The notes below the pieces were generated by a model, which saw nothing but the letters and a program-made list of their open reading frames with translations, was not told where the DNA came from and did no database searches. Of a stretch of DNA of 33,670 bases, positions 1-6,051 are shown in pieces. This DNA comes from a virus. The stretch's first letter is position 1, and each line of letters begins with the position of its first letter. The DNA lies in the IMG/VR virus record IMGVR_UViG_3300044948_000258, positions 1 to 33,670 of that record; one strand, 5' to 3'. The position numbers and the translations under genes were made by a program.

Positions 1-12
1 CCACAAAAAGCC

Positions 13-51
13 AAGGGCCGTTGGGTAAAACCCGGCGGCCCTTGCTTTTTT
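13..51. terminator. Bidirectional rho-independent terminator downstream of tRNA-Leu remnant
   Basis: A 13-bp stem (13-25 pairing with 31-43, two G-T pairs) encloses the loop TAAAA. A T-run follows on the plus side (46-51), and the minus side reads into a T-rich stretch too. It lies just beyond the CCA end of the tRNA-Leu fragment on the minus strand, where the chromosomal tRNA gene would need a terminator. I therefore infer that it belongs to the host flank rather than the phage. Confidence 0.85.
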
Positions 52-70
52 CGTCATCGCATCACATGCT

Positions 71-126
71 TGGTGCCCAGGAAGGGACTCGAACCCCCAC
101 GACTCTCATCGCTAGTACCTGAAACT
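71..126 (-). other. Attachment site: 3' half of tRNA-Leu(CAG)
   Basis: Read on the minus strand this stretch gives the anticodon loop TTCAGGT (anticodon CAG), the 3' anticodon stem ACTAG, a type II variable arm, a T arm with loop TTCGAGT, the acceptor strand CCTGGGC, and A plus CCA at 71-74. The 5' side of the anticodon stem pairs only in its last three positions, and no D arm or 5' acceptor strand exists to the right, so this is not a whole tRNA. A tRNA 3' half directly beside a tyrosine integrase gene is the usual prophage att core. The intact tRNA should sit at the other prophage end, outside this window. Confidence 0.8.
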
Positions 127-195
127 TTCGTGAAATCCAGTAACTGAGCGGGTTGCAGGCATATTCTGTTCTACAAAAAACAAATATCGGACGCC

Positions 196-1251
196 CTATT
201 TACGGGCGCTCTGGCGCGATTGTAGAACGGTCGTCACCTTTTTCCCGCGTGCTGCGGTGTAGTGCTCTGTCATCGCTTGTGACTTATGCCCAAGTAAATC
301 CTGTGCTGCGTCGAGGCCGGCCTGGTCGCGCAGATCGGTTCCAGACTTGCGGCGTAGATCGCGGAACTGGAAATCCTTGCCATCGATCCCGGCTGCTGTG
401 CGCGCTGCCTCAAAACGGCTGCGCAGCATGGCTTTCGTCATCTTCTTTCCGCGCTCATTGACCAGCAGGAACAGACTGGCGACTTTGTGTTCCGCCTTTC
501 GTGCTTGGATGCGCTCGATTACTTCTGCCAGTGCGCCAGCCAAAGCAATGCGCTGGGCCGTCCCGGTCTTGTTTTGCCGGTATTCCAACATGCCGTCGCG
601 GATTCGCACCAACGTCATGTCGAGCAGGTCGCCTGGGCGCTGTCCGATGTAGTAGGCGAGGTCAATGGCATCCTTCAAGTCCTGCGGGGCTTCGTCATAT
701 ACCGCGTCGAGCATATCGTCGTGAATGTAGATGTTCTTGCGGCCCGGTAGTCGCTTTGTCCTGACTGCCCCGGCTGGGTTGATGGTGCAGAAGTCGCGTT
801 CAATGGCCCAGGCATAGAGCATGGACAGGACAGCTTTCTCGCGTAATGCGCGGTGCTTGCTTGGCCTCACGCCGTTTCCGCCTTTACTGCGCTGGTCAAT
901 ATATATCTTGACGTGCGAGGCTTTCACCTGGTCAAGCGGGGCGTCTCCGAACTTCTCCAGCAATTTGTCGAAGGCATAGCCGTAATCGGCTTGGGTGCCG
1001 CTGCCGACAGATGCATATTCATCGCTGGCCAAATACATTCCGATCAACCAGCCGACAGTCATGCGCTCTGTCGGTGACGCCTGATGAAGCTTTGCCCAAT
1101 CCTGTATCGCTAGGATGTAGTCACTACCGAGCGGTATCCACTTGCGCGGCTTTCCTCCGGCATCGTAGTAGTAGAACGTGTTTCCACTTGGCAAGCGCTT
1201 GATGCGCATGCGTGGCGGAAGATTACGATTTACTGATGGATGGCGGCCCAT
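196..1251 (-). CDS. int: Tyrosine recombinase (phage integrase)
   Basis: Site-specific recombinase that would integrate and excise the element at the adjacent tRNA-Leu site. From an upstream TTG at 1263 the frame gives 355 residues; I prefer the ATG at 1251 (product starts MGRHPSVNRNLPPRM). In the longer numbering the catalytic residues are R209 (GQRPGDLL), K232, R304 in RDLR, H326 (LLGHKS) and Y335 (TEHYTA). The His usual in the HxxR box is Arg here, a variant I know from other proteobacterial phage integrases. The N-terminal part looks like a SAM-like/AP2-type arm-binding region. It is the last gene of the leftward operon, overlaps the DUF4224 gene by 22 bp and lies 70 bp from the att core. 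The family call is firm; the attachment partner is inferred from position. Confidence 0.95.
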   Translation of the reverse strand: MGRHPSVNRNLPPRMRIKRLPSGNTFYYYDAGGKPRKWIPLGSDYILAIQDWAKLHQASPTERMTVGWLIGMYLASDEYASVGSGTQADYGYAFDKLLEKFGDAPLDQVKASHVKIYIDQRSKGGNGVRPSKHRALREKAVLSMLYAWAIERDFCTINPAGAVRTKRLPGRKNIYIHDDMLDAVYDEAPQDLKDAIDLAYYIGQRPGDLLDMTLVRIRDGMLEYRQNKTGTAQRIALAGALAEVIERIQARKAEHKVASLFLLVNERGKKMTKAMLRSRFEAARTAAGIDGKDFQFRDLRRKSGTDLRDQAGLDAAQDLLGHKSQAMTEHYTAARGKKVTTVLQSRQSARK

Positions 1252-1439
1252 GATGGTGTCCAAGTTTTCTGGGTTGGCTCAGGCTTCGCGGTCTTTCCTT
1301 CGATAATGGCGCGAGCAATCTTCGGGTGTCCTGCCGCGTTGACGTGAAATGGTATCCCTTGCCTGCGCAGCATTTCAACCTGCTTCGATGGCTGTTTGTA
1401 TCCAGTCAGGTCGGAAACTTCTTTTTCGGTAAGGAACAT
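1230..1439 (-). CDS. DUF4224 domain protein, candidate excisionase
   Basis: A 69-residue protein whose start MFLTEKEVSDLTGYKQPSKQ and following LRRQGIPFHVNAAGHPKI match the DUF4224 pattern, a small MerR/winged-helix-like fold found immediately upstream of tyrosine integrases in many proteobacterial prophages. Start is ATG 1439-1437, sharing one base with the stop of the HNH gene (TGATG). The 3' end overlaps int. Its size, basic charge and place directly before int are those of a recombination directionality factor. That role is an inference; the sequence shows only the family and the location. Confidence 0.85.
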   Translation of the reverse strand: MFLTEKEVSDLTGYKQPSKQVEMLRRQGIPFHVNAAGHPKIARAIIEGKTAKPEPTQKTWTPSWAAIHQ

Positions 1440-1822
1440 CAGAATAGCTCCGAAATTGCCGCGCCGGCACGGCGAGTCTTGGCAGCATTGATCGCTCGCA
1501 TGGGTGCATCGTGCTTGTTATGGCATTTTTGGCAGAGATGCGCCAAGTTGCTGTCGTCGCAATTTGCCGGATCGTGGTCGTGAATATGTGCAACGGTCAG
1601 GACAATGCGGATCAGCTTGTATCCGGTCGCATGCCCCTGCCAATCAGCAACCGTTCCGCGATAAGCGATGACGACAAAACTGCCATCGTCCTCGCGATAC
1701 CCAATGGCGTAGTTTTTCACTCCGCACCATTCGCACTTGTTGCGCGATCTGGCTCGAATGCGCTCGCGTATCTCTGGCCAGTTGGCCGGGTACTTGGCGC
1801 GGTTTTCTGGTTTGATGGGCAT
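1439..1822 (-). CDS. HNH endonuclease
   Basis: A 127-residue protein, counting from the ATG at 1822 (MPIKPENRAKYP). An upstream in-frame start at 1879 is possible, but its extra 19 residues look like read-in from the neighbouring gene. Zinc-binding pairs are CEWC (residues 30-33) and CQKC (97-100). The HNH core runs from VAHIHDHDP (about 78-85) to LAHLCQKCHNKHD. A similar HNH protein is encoded at 13653. In phages such enzymes aid packaging, recombination or homing; nothing here decides which. It is coupled to DUF4224 by a one-base overlap and follows the small membrane gene by 1 bp. Confidence 0.85.
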   Translation of the reverse strand: MPIKPENRAKYPANWPEIRERIRARSRNKCEWCGVKNYAIGYREDDGSFVVIAYRGTVADWQGHATGYKLIRIVLTVAHIHDHDPANCDDSNLAHLCQKCHNKHDAPMRAINAAKTRRAGAAISELF

Positions 1823-1823
1823 A

Positions 1824-2048
1824 TCAGCCTCGCATCCAATGGTGCCTGATGCCCCTTGCCCAGCCAGCGGCATAGACAAAGCTCAGGGCGAAGATTCCCC
1901 ACTGGCCGGCCTTGAAGGTGGCGAACATCCAGAATGGTTGCGCGATCAGGCCGATGATGCAGGCCCATCGCCGCCAGTTTTCGCGCGGGTCGTTGGCGAG
2001 CCAGATGGAGGACATGCCGCACATGGCGATGATGATTTGCTCCGTCAT
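1824..2048 (-). CDS. Small phage membrane protein
   Basis: A 74-residue protein starting MTEQIIIAMCGMSSIWLAND. The ATG at 2048 forms an ATGA overlap with the stop of the methyltransferase, which decides this start over an in-frame upstream one at 2099. Two hydrophobic segments are visible, about residues 25-42 (WACIIGLIAQPFWMFATF) and 46-62 (WGIFALSFVYAAGWARG), separated by a short polar turn, so a hairpin in the inner membrane is likely. I recall small phage proteins with the same W-rich layout beside methyltransferase or HNH genes, without an assigned function. Confidence 0.75.
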   Translation of the reverse strand: MTEQIIIAMCGMSSIWLANDPRENWRRWACIIGLIAQPFWMFATFKAGQWGIFALSFVYAAGWARGIRHHWMRG

Positions 2049-2776
2049 GTCGCGCTCATCAAAGTGCGCACTGCTCTTGCTGCCACTGCCGGAACCCATC
2101 CATTGCCAGTGGCTTTGAGTCCGTCCATCCCTCGGGCCACATCATCAGGATTTCTTGGCATCGAGGCGTAGTCATCCGCTGGTAGAGTCGCATCAATTGC
2201 TCTTGCAAATTGCCGTCTGCGTGATTCTTCCGTATCAATTTGAATGGGTTTCTGAATGTCCAAGCCTTCCAGCTTTGCGCCGTTGGGGTAAGCAACCATG
2301 AAAATCCGGGCTCGATGATGGGCCGCTCCAATGCTGGAAGCTCTGAACACTCCCCATTTCGCATCCATCCCCATTTTGGCCAGGTCTCCGAGAACTCTGC
2401 CAAGCCCCCGAGAAGTGAGCATTGGCGAGTTTTCCAGGAGAACGAAACGCGGTCGAACCTCGCGAATGATGCGGGCCATGTCCAACCAAAGGCCGGATCG
2501 TTCGCCGTCGATTCCCGCTCCTGATCCACATTGGCTAATGTCTTGGCAGGGAAAGCCTCCGGTAACGACATCAACGCTGCCGCGCCATGGGGTTCCATGG
2601 AAGGTGCGCACGTCATCCCAGATCGGGAATCGCTCAAGCGCTCCGTCACGCTGCCTGTCAAGCAGGATGCTTCTGGCTCCGGCATCAAGTTCAACAGCAC
2701 AGACGGTGCGCCATCCAAGCAGTTGTGCGGCCAGGATGCTTCCCCCCCCCCCAGCAAAAAGTGCCAACTCATTCAT
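2045..2776 (-). CDS. dcm: DNA cytosine-C5 methyltransferase
   Basis: A 243-residue enzyme that would transfer methyl groups from S-adenosylmethionine to cytosine C5 in phage or host DNA, probably to protect against restriction. Motif I is FAGGGGS (7-13), motif IV is GGFPCQDIS with catalytic C77, motif VI is ENS (115-117), motif VIII is RARIF (155-159), and a GNGWVP motif lies near the C-terminus. It is short for the family, with little room for a target-recognition domain, as in other phage copies. Start is ATG 2776 behind GGGGAAG. Motif I is encoded by an 11-G run (2742-2752 on the plus strand). A second frame (2059-2772) covers nearly the whole gene. Its 3' end overlaps the small membrane gene (ATGA). 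Confidence 0.93.
   Translation of the reverse strand: MNELALFAGGGGSILAAQLLGWRTVCAVELDAGARSILLDRQRDGALERFPIWDDVRTFHGTPWRGSVDVVTGGFPCQDISQCGSGAGIDGERSGLWLDMARIIREVRPRFVLLENSPMLTSRGLGRVLGDLAKMGMDAKWGVFRASSIGAAHHRARIFMVAYPNGAKLEGLDIQKPIQIDTEESRRRQFARAIDATLPADDYASMPRNPDDVARGMDGLKATGNGWVPAVAARAVRTLMSAT
2059..2772 (-). CDS. Protein from a second frame nested in dcm
   Basis: A 237-codon frame on the same strand as dcm, shifted by one base. It begins at an ATG four bases after the dcm start (ATGAATG) and ends 14 bases before the dcm stop. Its product starts MSWHFLLGGGEAS and contains FSWKTRQCSLLGGLAEFSET (about 111-130), WPKWGWMRNGECSELP, LLTPTAQSWKAW, and near the C-terminus WPEGWTDSKPL. I recognise this succession (W-K-T-x-Q-C-S-L, E-F-S-E-T-W-P, M-R-N-G, W-P-x-G-W-T-D) from database proteins of phages, usually called hypothetical or methylase-related, which I believe derive from the same overlapping frame of phage dcm genes. 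No enzyme fold is evident. It could still be a non-expressed shadow kept by constraint on dcm. Confidence 0.5.
   Translation of the reverse strand: MSWHFLLGGGEASWPHNCLDGAPSVLLNLMPEPEASCLTGSVTERLSDSRSGMTCAPSMEPHGAAALMSLPEAFPAKTLANVDQERESTANDPAFGWTWPASFARFDRVSFSWKTRQCSLLGGLAEFSETWPKWGWMRNGECSELPALERPIIEPGFSWLLTPTAQSWKAWTFRNPFKLIRKNHADGNLQEQLMRLYQRMTTPRCQEILMMWPEGWTDSKPLAMDGFRQWQQEQCAL
2742..2752 (-). repeat. Homopolymer G11 in dcm motif I
   Basis: Eleven consecutive C on the plus strand are eleven G in the coding sense. They encode the Gly run of motif I (codons GGG GGG GGG GGA). Loss of one G would join the dcm start to the nested frame (FAGGGEAS). Gain of one G would join the nested start to the methyltransferase frame. 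Runs of this length inside an early codon region are typical contingency loci. A sequencing miscount is possible, but eleven is the length that keeps the catalytic frame intact. Confidence 0.9.
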
Positions 2777-2960
2777 CTTCCCCACCAAATACCCGTTTCT
2801 CGATTTCGGACAGAACTTTCTCCTGCTTTTCAGTCAGTACGAATCGATTGGAAATGCTTGGTAGAAATTGGTGCTTCTCCCAAGAATTAAGATCGCTGCC
2901 GACTGCTTCTGACAGGATGCGATCAACGCGAGTGCGGGGCTCGGTTCTGGTATCAGTCAT
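2769..2960 (-). CDS. Small phage protein of unknown function
   Basis: A 63-residue charged protein beginning MTDTRTEPRTRVDRILSEAV, with a C-terminal half LTEKQEKVLSEIEKRVFGG that I have seen in other small phage proteins encoded near methyltransferases and zinc-ribbon proteins. No Cys, no membrane segment; predicted mostly helical by eye. ATG 2960 forms an ATGA overlap with the upstream gene, and its end overlaps the dcm start by 8 bp. It is therefore firmly part of the operon, but I cannot assign a function. Confidence 0.7.
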   Translation of the reverse strand: MTDTRTEPRTRVDRILSEAVGSDLNSWEKHQFLPSISNRFVLTEKQEKVLSEIEKRVFGGEDE

Positions 2961-3148
2961 GATGCTTTAAGTTTTTTCATGTAAGGATGGCATGGTGCGC
3001 TGGCGTGAAACAGGCCGCACTTTCGGCACTGAACTTCAGCAAACAGGTCGCCGTTACGCTTGGCATCTTCCCGTTGCATCTGAGCAGTTAGCTGGGCGTA
3101 ATGAAGCCATGTGCTTCTGACCGCGGCCATGGTGGCGATATCGCTCAT
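2957..3148 (-). CDS. Small Cys-containing protein
   Basis: A 63-residue protein starting MSDIATMAAVRSTWLHYAQL. The N-terminal half is helical, and the C-terminal half carries CRKCGLFHASAPCHPYMKK, a C-x2-C ... C-H arrangement that could hold zinc. It is ATGA-coupled on both sides (3148-3145 and 2960-2957). I recognise the general type, short zinc-binding proteins clustered in the early region of proteobacterial phages, but no defined function. Confidence 0.7.
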   Translation of the reverse strand: MSDIATMAAVRSTWLHYAQLTAQMQREDAKRNGDLFAEVQCRKCGLFHASAPCHPYMKKLKAS

Positions 3149-3366
3149 GGCTCTTGGCGCTCAAGTGCTGAGCAATCAGGGTGATCGCAAGGACCGGGCG
3201 AAAAGTCGCCACATGCACTGCGGTCGCAGTTTGGCTCTGTTAGCGGGCGCGGCTCGTAAGCATTCAGGTCGCGCATGAACATTGACTGCTTGGCCTGATT
3301 GCAAATCGGGCAGCGTGGTTCAAGTCCGAGGCCGTTGCAGCTTGGGCAGCGCTCTTTAGTATTCAC
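3145..3366 (-). CDS. Small zinc-finger-like protein (GTG start)
   Basis: A 73-residue protein with CPSCNGLGLEPRCPICNQAK near its N-terminus, two C-x2-C pairs resembling half of a DnaJ-type zinc finger, and further Cys/His in the C-terminal part (CDRSACGDFSPGPCDHPDC). The open frame extends to 3495, but the extra N-terminal part lies over the upstream zinc-ribbon gene and looks random. The GTG at 3366, 11 bp inside the upstream gene, is the sensible start. It is ATGA-coupled to the next gene. Its role is unknown; nucleic-acid binding or protein interaction are the usual roles of such folds. Confidence 0.65.
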   Translation of the reverse strand: MNTKERCPSCNGLGLEPRCPICNQAKQSMFMRDLNAYEPRPLTEPNCDRSACGDFSPGPCDHPDCSALERQEP

Positions 3367-3574
3367 AGCACACCTCGAATTCATGGCCGCACTCCGGGCA
3401 AACCACTTCCAAGTTGTTCGCCTGCTCTGTACCGTTTTCGATGGGCTGCAACCGTTCGTGGTTGTCCCAGAAGTTGTCCTCCCGCAGCAGGTCAACGAAC
3501 TCCCCGCACTTCGGGCAATCGCAGTTCAGGGATATGTCCCACGTCGCGATCACTTCTGCTTTCTTAATTGTCAT
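3356..3574 (-). CDS. Zinc-ribbon phage protein
   Basis: A 72-residue protein starting MTIKKAEVIATWDISLNCDC with two well-spaced C-x2-C pairs: CDCPKCGEF (about 18-24) and CPECGHEF (about 61-66), followed by CC near the C-terminus. This is a classic zinc ribbon. Proteins of this layout are frequent in early operons of phages of Proteobacteria and have no proven function that I know of. It starts 3 bp after the preceding stop and overlaps the next gene by 11 bp. Confidence 0.8.
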   Translation of the reverse strand: MTIKKAEVIATWDISLNCDCPKCGEFVDLLREDNFWDNHERLQPIENGTEQANNLEVVCPECGHEFEVCCEY

Positions 3575-3577
3575 GGC

Positions 3578-3880
3578 TTATGGATTCCGAACCATGTCCA
3601 TTACCTTCGCAATTCCTTCATCGTCACGGCGAAGCGATGCGCCAAGAAGGTTGTTGCGGTGCATGTACTCTGCTGCTTTCACGGCAACATCATTGCCGGG
3701 AGAAACCTGGTTTAGTTGCCGGCACAGTCGATTGATAAGCGAAGTCAGGTTCTCAATGACTACGGCGGCTTCCCGAGTGAGCGCCACTACCGATGGCTCT
3801 CCGCCCTCTGCTGCGTCAAGGTCGGCGCATTCGTTGAGGCGATCAACGATGTTCTCTGATGTGTCGTCAAATCCACTCAT
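3578..3880 (-). CDS. Hypothetical phage protein
   Basis: A 100-residue, mainly helical protein (MSGFDDTSENIVDRLNECAD at the start, then ALTREAAVVIENLTSLINRL). The pattern of short charged helix followed by REAA..IE..LI..L is common in small phage early proteins that carry no known domain. ATG 3880 has a good ribosome-binding site (GAGGAAAAGAGA before it), so I choose it. The frame stays open upstream through 3970, where it encodes a Cys/His-rich stretch, and a longer product from there is possible (see the separate entry). Confidence 0.65.
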   Translation of the reverse strand: MSGFDDTSENIVDRLNECADLDAAEGGEPSVVALTREAAVVIENLTSLINRLCRQLNQVSPGNDVAVKAAEYMHRNNLLGASLRRDDEGIAKVMDMVRNP

Positions 3881-3970
3881 TCTCTTTTCCTCAATTCGTT
3901 TGTGTATCCAGCAGGGTCCGCCGATGCCTGGCTTGACTCGGTTGTGGCATCCCGTCCAAGAGCACTGCAT
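3881..3970 (-). other. In-frame Cys/His-rich upstream extension
   Basis: From the ATG at 3970, five bases after the ssb stop, the frame encodes MQCSWTGCHNRVKPGIGGPC, then WIHKRIEEKR, and runs without a stop into the gene at 3578-3880. C-x4-C ... C-x2-H looks like a small zinc site and is unlike random sequence. Either it is the N-terminal domain of a 130-residue protein, or it is a remnant small gene fused in frame. There is no clear ribosome-binding site before 3970, so expression could depend on coupling to ssb. Confidence 0.4.
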
Positions 3971-3974
3971 GGCG

Positions 3975-4436
3975 CTAGAACGGTATGTCATCTTCAAAAT
4001 CATCAAACGATCCGCCGTTGCCTTGCGGTGCTGCCGCTGGGCGCTGCGGTCTTGATTGTTGCGGGGCGCTTTCGCTGCGAGGTGCGGATTGCTCTCCGTC
4101 GCGCTTGCCACCAAGCATCTGCATGGTGTCCGCTGTAATCTCCGTGGTGTAGCGGTCCTGCCCGTCCTTGTCCTGCCATTTGCGGGTCTTGAGCGCACCC
4201 TCGATATAGACCTGCGAGCCCTTGTGCAGATACTGGCCGGCGATCTCGGCCAGCTTGCGGAAGAACACGATGCGATGCCATTCGGTCTGTTCTTTCTTCT
4301 CTCCCGTCTGCTTGTCTTTCCAACTGTCCGTGGTGGCCACGGTGATATTGCAGACTGCATCGCCGTTGGGCATATAGCGCGTCTCCGGGTCTTTACCCAG
4401 ATTGCCGACGATGATGACTTTATTGACTGATGCCAT
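3975..4436 (-). CDS. ssb: Single-stranded DNA-binding protein
   Basis: A 153-residue SSB. The OB fold spans about residues 1-108, beginning [20 protein letters not shown] with the conserved WHRIVFF strand and GSQVYIEG loop. A Pro/Gln/Ser-rich linker follows, and the acidic tip DDFEDDIPF recruits partner proteins. Length and tip are close to host SSB. It would coat single-stranded DNA made by the YqaJ-type exonuclease and during replication, working with the Bet annealing protein of the same operon. Its ATG overlaps the upstream stop by one base (TAATG). Confidence 0.96.
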   Translation of the reverse strand: MASVNKVIIVGNLGKDPETRYMPNGDAVCNITVATTDSWKDKQTGEKKEQTEWHRIVFFRKLAEIAGQYLHKGSQVYIEGALKTRKWQDKDGQDRYTTEITADTMQMLGGKRDGEQSAPRSESAPQQSRPQRPAAAPQGNGGSFDDFEDDIPF

Positions 4437-4612
4437 TACGCTTCACCTTTCTGCTCTTCAATGCTGCCGATGTGAGCGCATCCGATACAGGCGCGTTCTG
4501 TTTGCCTGGTATCGAATGCGCACTCGCGCTGGTCGCCTTCACGGTATTTGTCAAATTCGCTGTGGCACCCGTACATGCAGGACTTCACTGGCAGGCGCTC
4601 ATCCATGCTCAT
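4436..4612 (-). CDS. Small Cys-rich protein
   Basis: A 58-residue protein starting [20 protein letters not shown], with C-x3-C near residue 12 and a second group [17 protein letters not shown], suggesting a zinc site built from two pairs. The frame runs open to 4705, but that part overlaps the MazG-like gene. ATG 4612 sits one base after the MazG-like stop and is the likely start (an in-frame ATG at 4606 is the alternative). It joins the group of short Cys-rich proteins around ssb and dcm; no function is known to me. Confidence 0.65.
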   Translation of the reverse strand: MSMDERLPVKSCMYGCHSEFDKYREGDQRECAFDTRQTERACIGCAHIGSIEEQKGEA

Positions 4613-4613
4613 G

Positions 4614-5039
4614 TCAGTACGCCTTTCCGCCTTCTGACCTGCGGTGCTCTGGCTTGTGGTCTGCCCGCTGCGCGTTGTATTCCAGCTTCTCAGCGATTGC
4701 TCCACCTAGATCGAGTCCGAATCCGCCAGCAAGATCGAAGATGCGGATAACAGCGTCTGCCAGTTCGACTTCAATGCCTGGCCTGTGGGTGAGCTTTTCG
4801 TCCATCAATCCTTTGCGGTGCGCTTCCATGGCTTCGCTGACTTCAGAGTGGATCAGGCACAGCAGTTCGCCCACATTCCGCTTCCCGCGCATGTCGTCGC
4901 CGGTCTTGAGATCATTCCACCAGCCGGACTGGAGGGCCAGTCTGTGACATGCCGCCGTCAGTGCTGCTCCGCATGCGATTACCTCGAAGTCTGTGACTCC
5001 GGTATTCCCGATTAACTTGCTTCCTTCGTTAATATTCAC
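4614..5039 (-). CDS. MazG-like nucleotide pyrophosphohydrolase
   Basis: A 141-residue all-helical protein. The segment GELLCLIHSEVSEAMEAHRKG (about 57-77) carries the E-x2-E-A pattern that binds magnesium in MazG-type enzymes, and ELADAVIRIFDLAG supplies the second metal-binding E-x2-D. Family members hydrolyse (d)NTPs to monophosphates, which in phages may clean up unusual nucleotides or lower alarmone levels; the substrate cannot be told. Start is GTG 5039 behind AGAGGA. A 118-bp gap with two small hairpins separates it from the DUF2303 gene. Confidence 0.8.
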   Translation of the reverse strand: MNINEGSKLIGNTGVTDFEVIACGAALTAACHRLALQSGWWNDLKTGDDMRGKRNVGELLCLIHSEVSEAMEAHRKGLMDEKLTHRPGIEVELADAVIRIFDLAGGFGLDLGGAIAEKLEYNAQRADHKPEHRRSEGGKAY

Positions 5040-5157
5040 AGTGATTCCTCTACGTAAATTTAGGCGGAGCGGCCTGACGTTCCCCCGGGAACCCCCAGAG
5101 ACAGGCTGTATGGCTGCACGCGGATAATCCGCAGTACCAACTAGCGCCCCTTGATCG
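5040..5157. other. Intergenic gap with two small hairpins
   Basis: The longest gap inside the leftward operon. It holds a GTTCCC/GGGAAC palindrome with a 2-base centre (5079-5092) and a GCGGA/TCCGC hairpin (5120-5132). Neither is followed by a T-run on the minus strand, so I do not call a terminator. A processing site or attenuator is possible. I see no convincing promoter. Confidence 0.5.
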
Positions 5158-6042
5158 TTAAGCCTGGCCGTGCAGGATCATGAAGCCGGTCGCCTCCTTG
5201 ATCTGGTCAAGTGCGGATTGAACAGCGGTCTTGAAGGCGCGGTCCGGGCGGATGAGTTCGTACCAGAATTGCACCTTGCCTCCGGTGTCTCGGTACTTCA
5301 GTCTCGCCTCGATCGGGTAAGCATCGCCGCTGCCCTCAAATACAGGCAGGCCCAGCGTGAAGCGCTGGAACACCTCCATGCTGGTGCGCGTGTCCTTGTC
5401 TTCATCCTCGATATACTCAAAGCGCACGCCCCCTGATTGCAGGTTGATACGGCTTTTCAGTTTCTTCTCGGCGGTCGCTTCAAAAGCCAGCGCCATCGTG
5501 AGAATTTGCGCGCCGGTTGGCATGCCGGCCACGTTGGCGATGTCGCCAAGATTGTCTTCGAGCCATGTCGCAAAGTCGGCCTGGTTCATGTTTGTCTTGT
5601 TCTTGCCTATCCAGCGCTTCCACTCGACGGACAATGCCGGCGCAAAGGTGCAGCGATGATCTCGCCACTTCGCCGAATCGGCGGCGTTGTCGTTGATGAC
5701 GGCCTCAAGGACGCAATGCGACTTCTCGCCATCGATGTCTGCGTAGATCACGCATTCATCCAGACTTCCGTGTTTCTTTGAATAGTCGATGAAGCTGCCT
5801 GTAGTGGTGACGCTGACAGTTGCATGCTTGCGCGCCGGAACTGGAAGAAGGTGCTCCAGCGAATGCACGGTATAGCCATCGGGCGCGACCAGATAGGGAA
5901 TGCCGTTCTCCGGCTCGATGAAGGCTTCCAGGTCGGATGTGATCGGCGAGCGTGGTACGCCAACGGCGGAACCGTAACGCAGTAGCATCTCGGCATCGCC
6001 GCGCGGGGTTTTTGTATTGGGTGTTTGGGTGGGCTGATTCAT
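5158..6042 (-). CDS. DUF2303 family protein
   Basis: A 294-residue protein of the DUF2303 family (Escherichia prophage YfdQ is the member I know). Visible family-type features are AFIEPENGIPYLVAPDGYTV near residue 45, the central CTFAPALSVEWKRWIG, and LEDNLGDIAN...PTGAQILTMA around 165-190. Members are found in early operons of temperate phages next to recombination genes, and the biochemical role is unknown. The start at 6042 has AAGGAGTCGAC before it, a strong ribosome-binding site. It lies 9 bp downstream of the next gene and is well expressed by its looks. Confidence 0.88.
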   Translation of the reverse strand: MNQPTQTPNTKTPRGDAEMLLRYGSAVGVPRSPITSDLEAFIEPENGIPYLVAPDGYTVHSLEHLLPVPARKHATVSVTTTGSFIDYSKKHGSLDECVIYADIDGEKSHCVLEAVINDNAADSAKWRDHRCTFAPALSVEWKRWIGKNKTNMNQADFATWLEDNLGDIANVAGMPTGAQILTMALAFEATAEKKLKSRINLQSGGVRFEYIEDEDKDTRTSMEVFQRFTLGLPVFEGSGDAYPIEARLKYRDTGGKVQFWYELIRPDRAFKTAVQSALDQIKEATGFMILHGQA

Positions 6043-6051
6043 GTCGACTCC

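Noticed and set aside
71-126. Functional tRNA-Leu gene
   Set aside because: The D arm, 5' acceptor strand and part of the anticodon stem are missing, so it cannot fold as a tRNA.
2235-2531. 98-codon minus-strand frame, third frame of dcm
   Set aside because: Short, starts inside dcm without a ribosome-binding site, and the product shows no pattern I recognise, unlike the 237-codon frame.
5079-5132. Hairpins before the MazG-like gene as terminator
   Set aside because: No T-run on the minus strand after either stem; kept only as a gap description.
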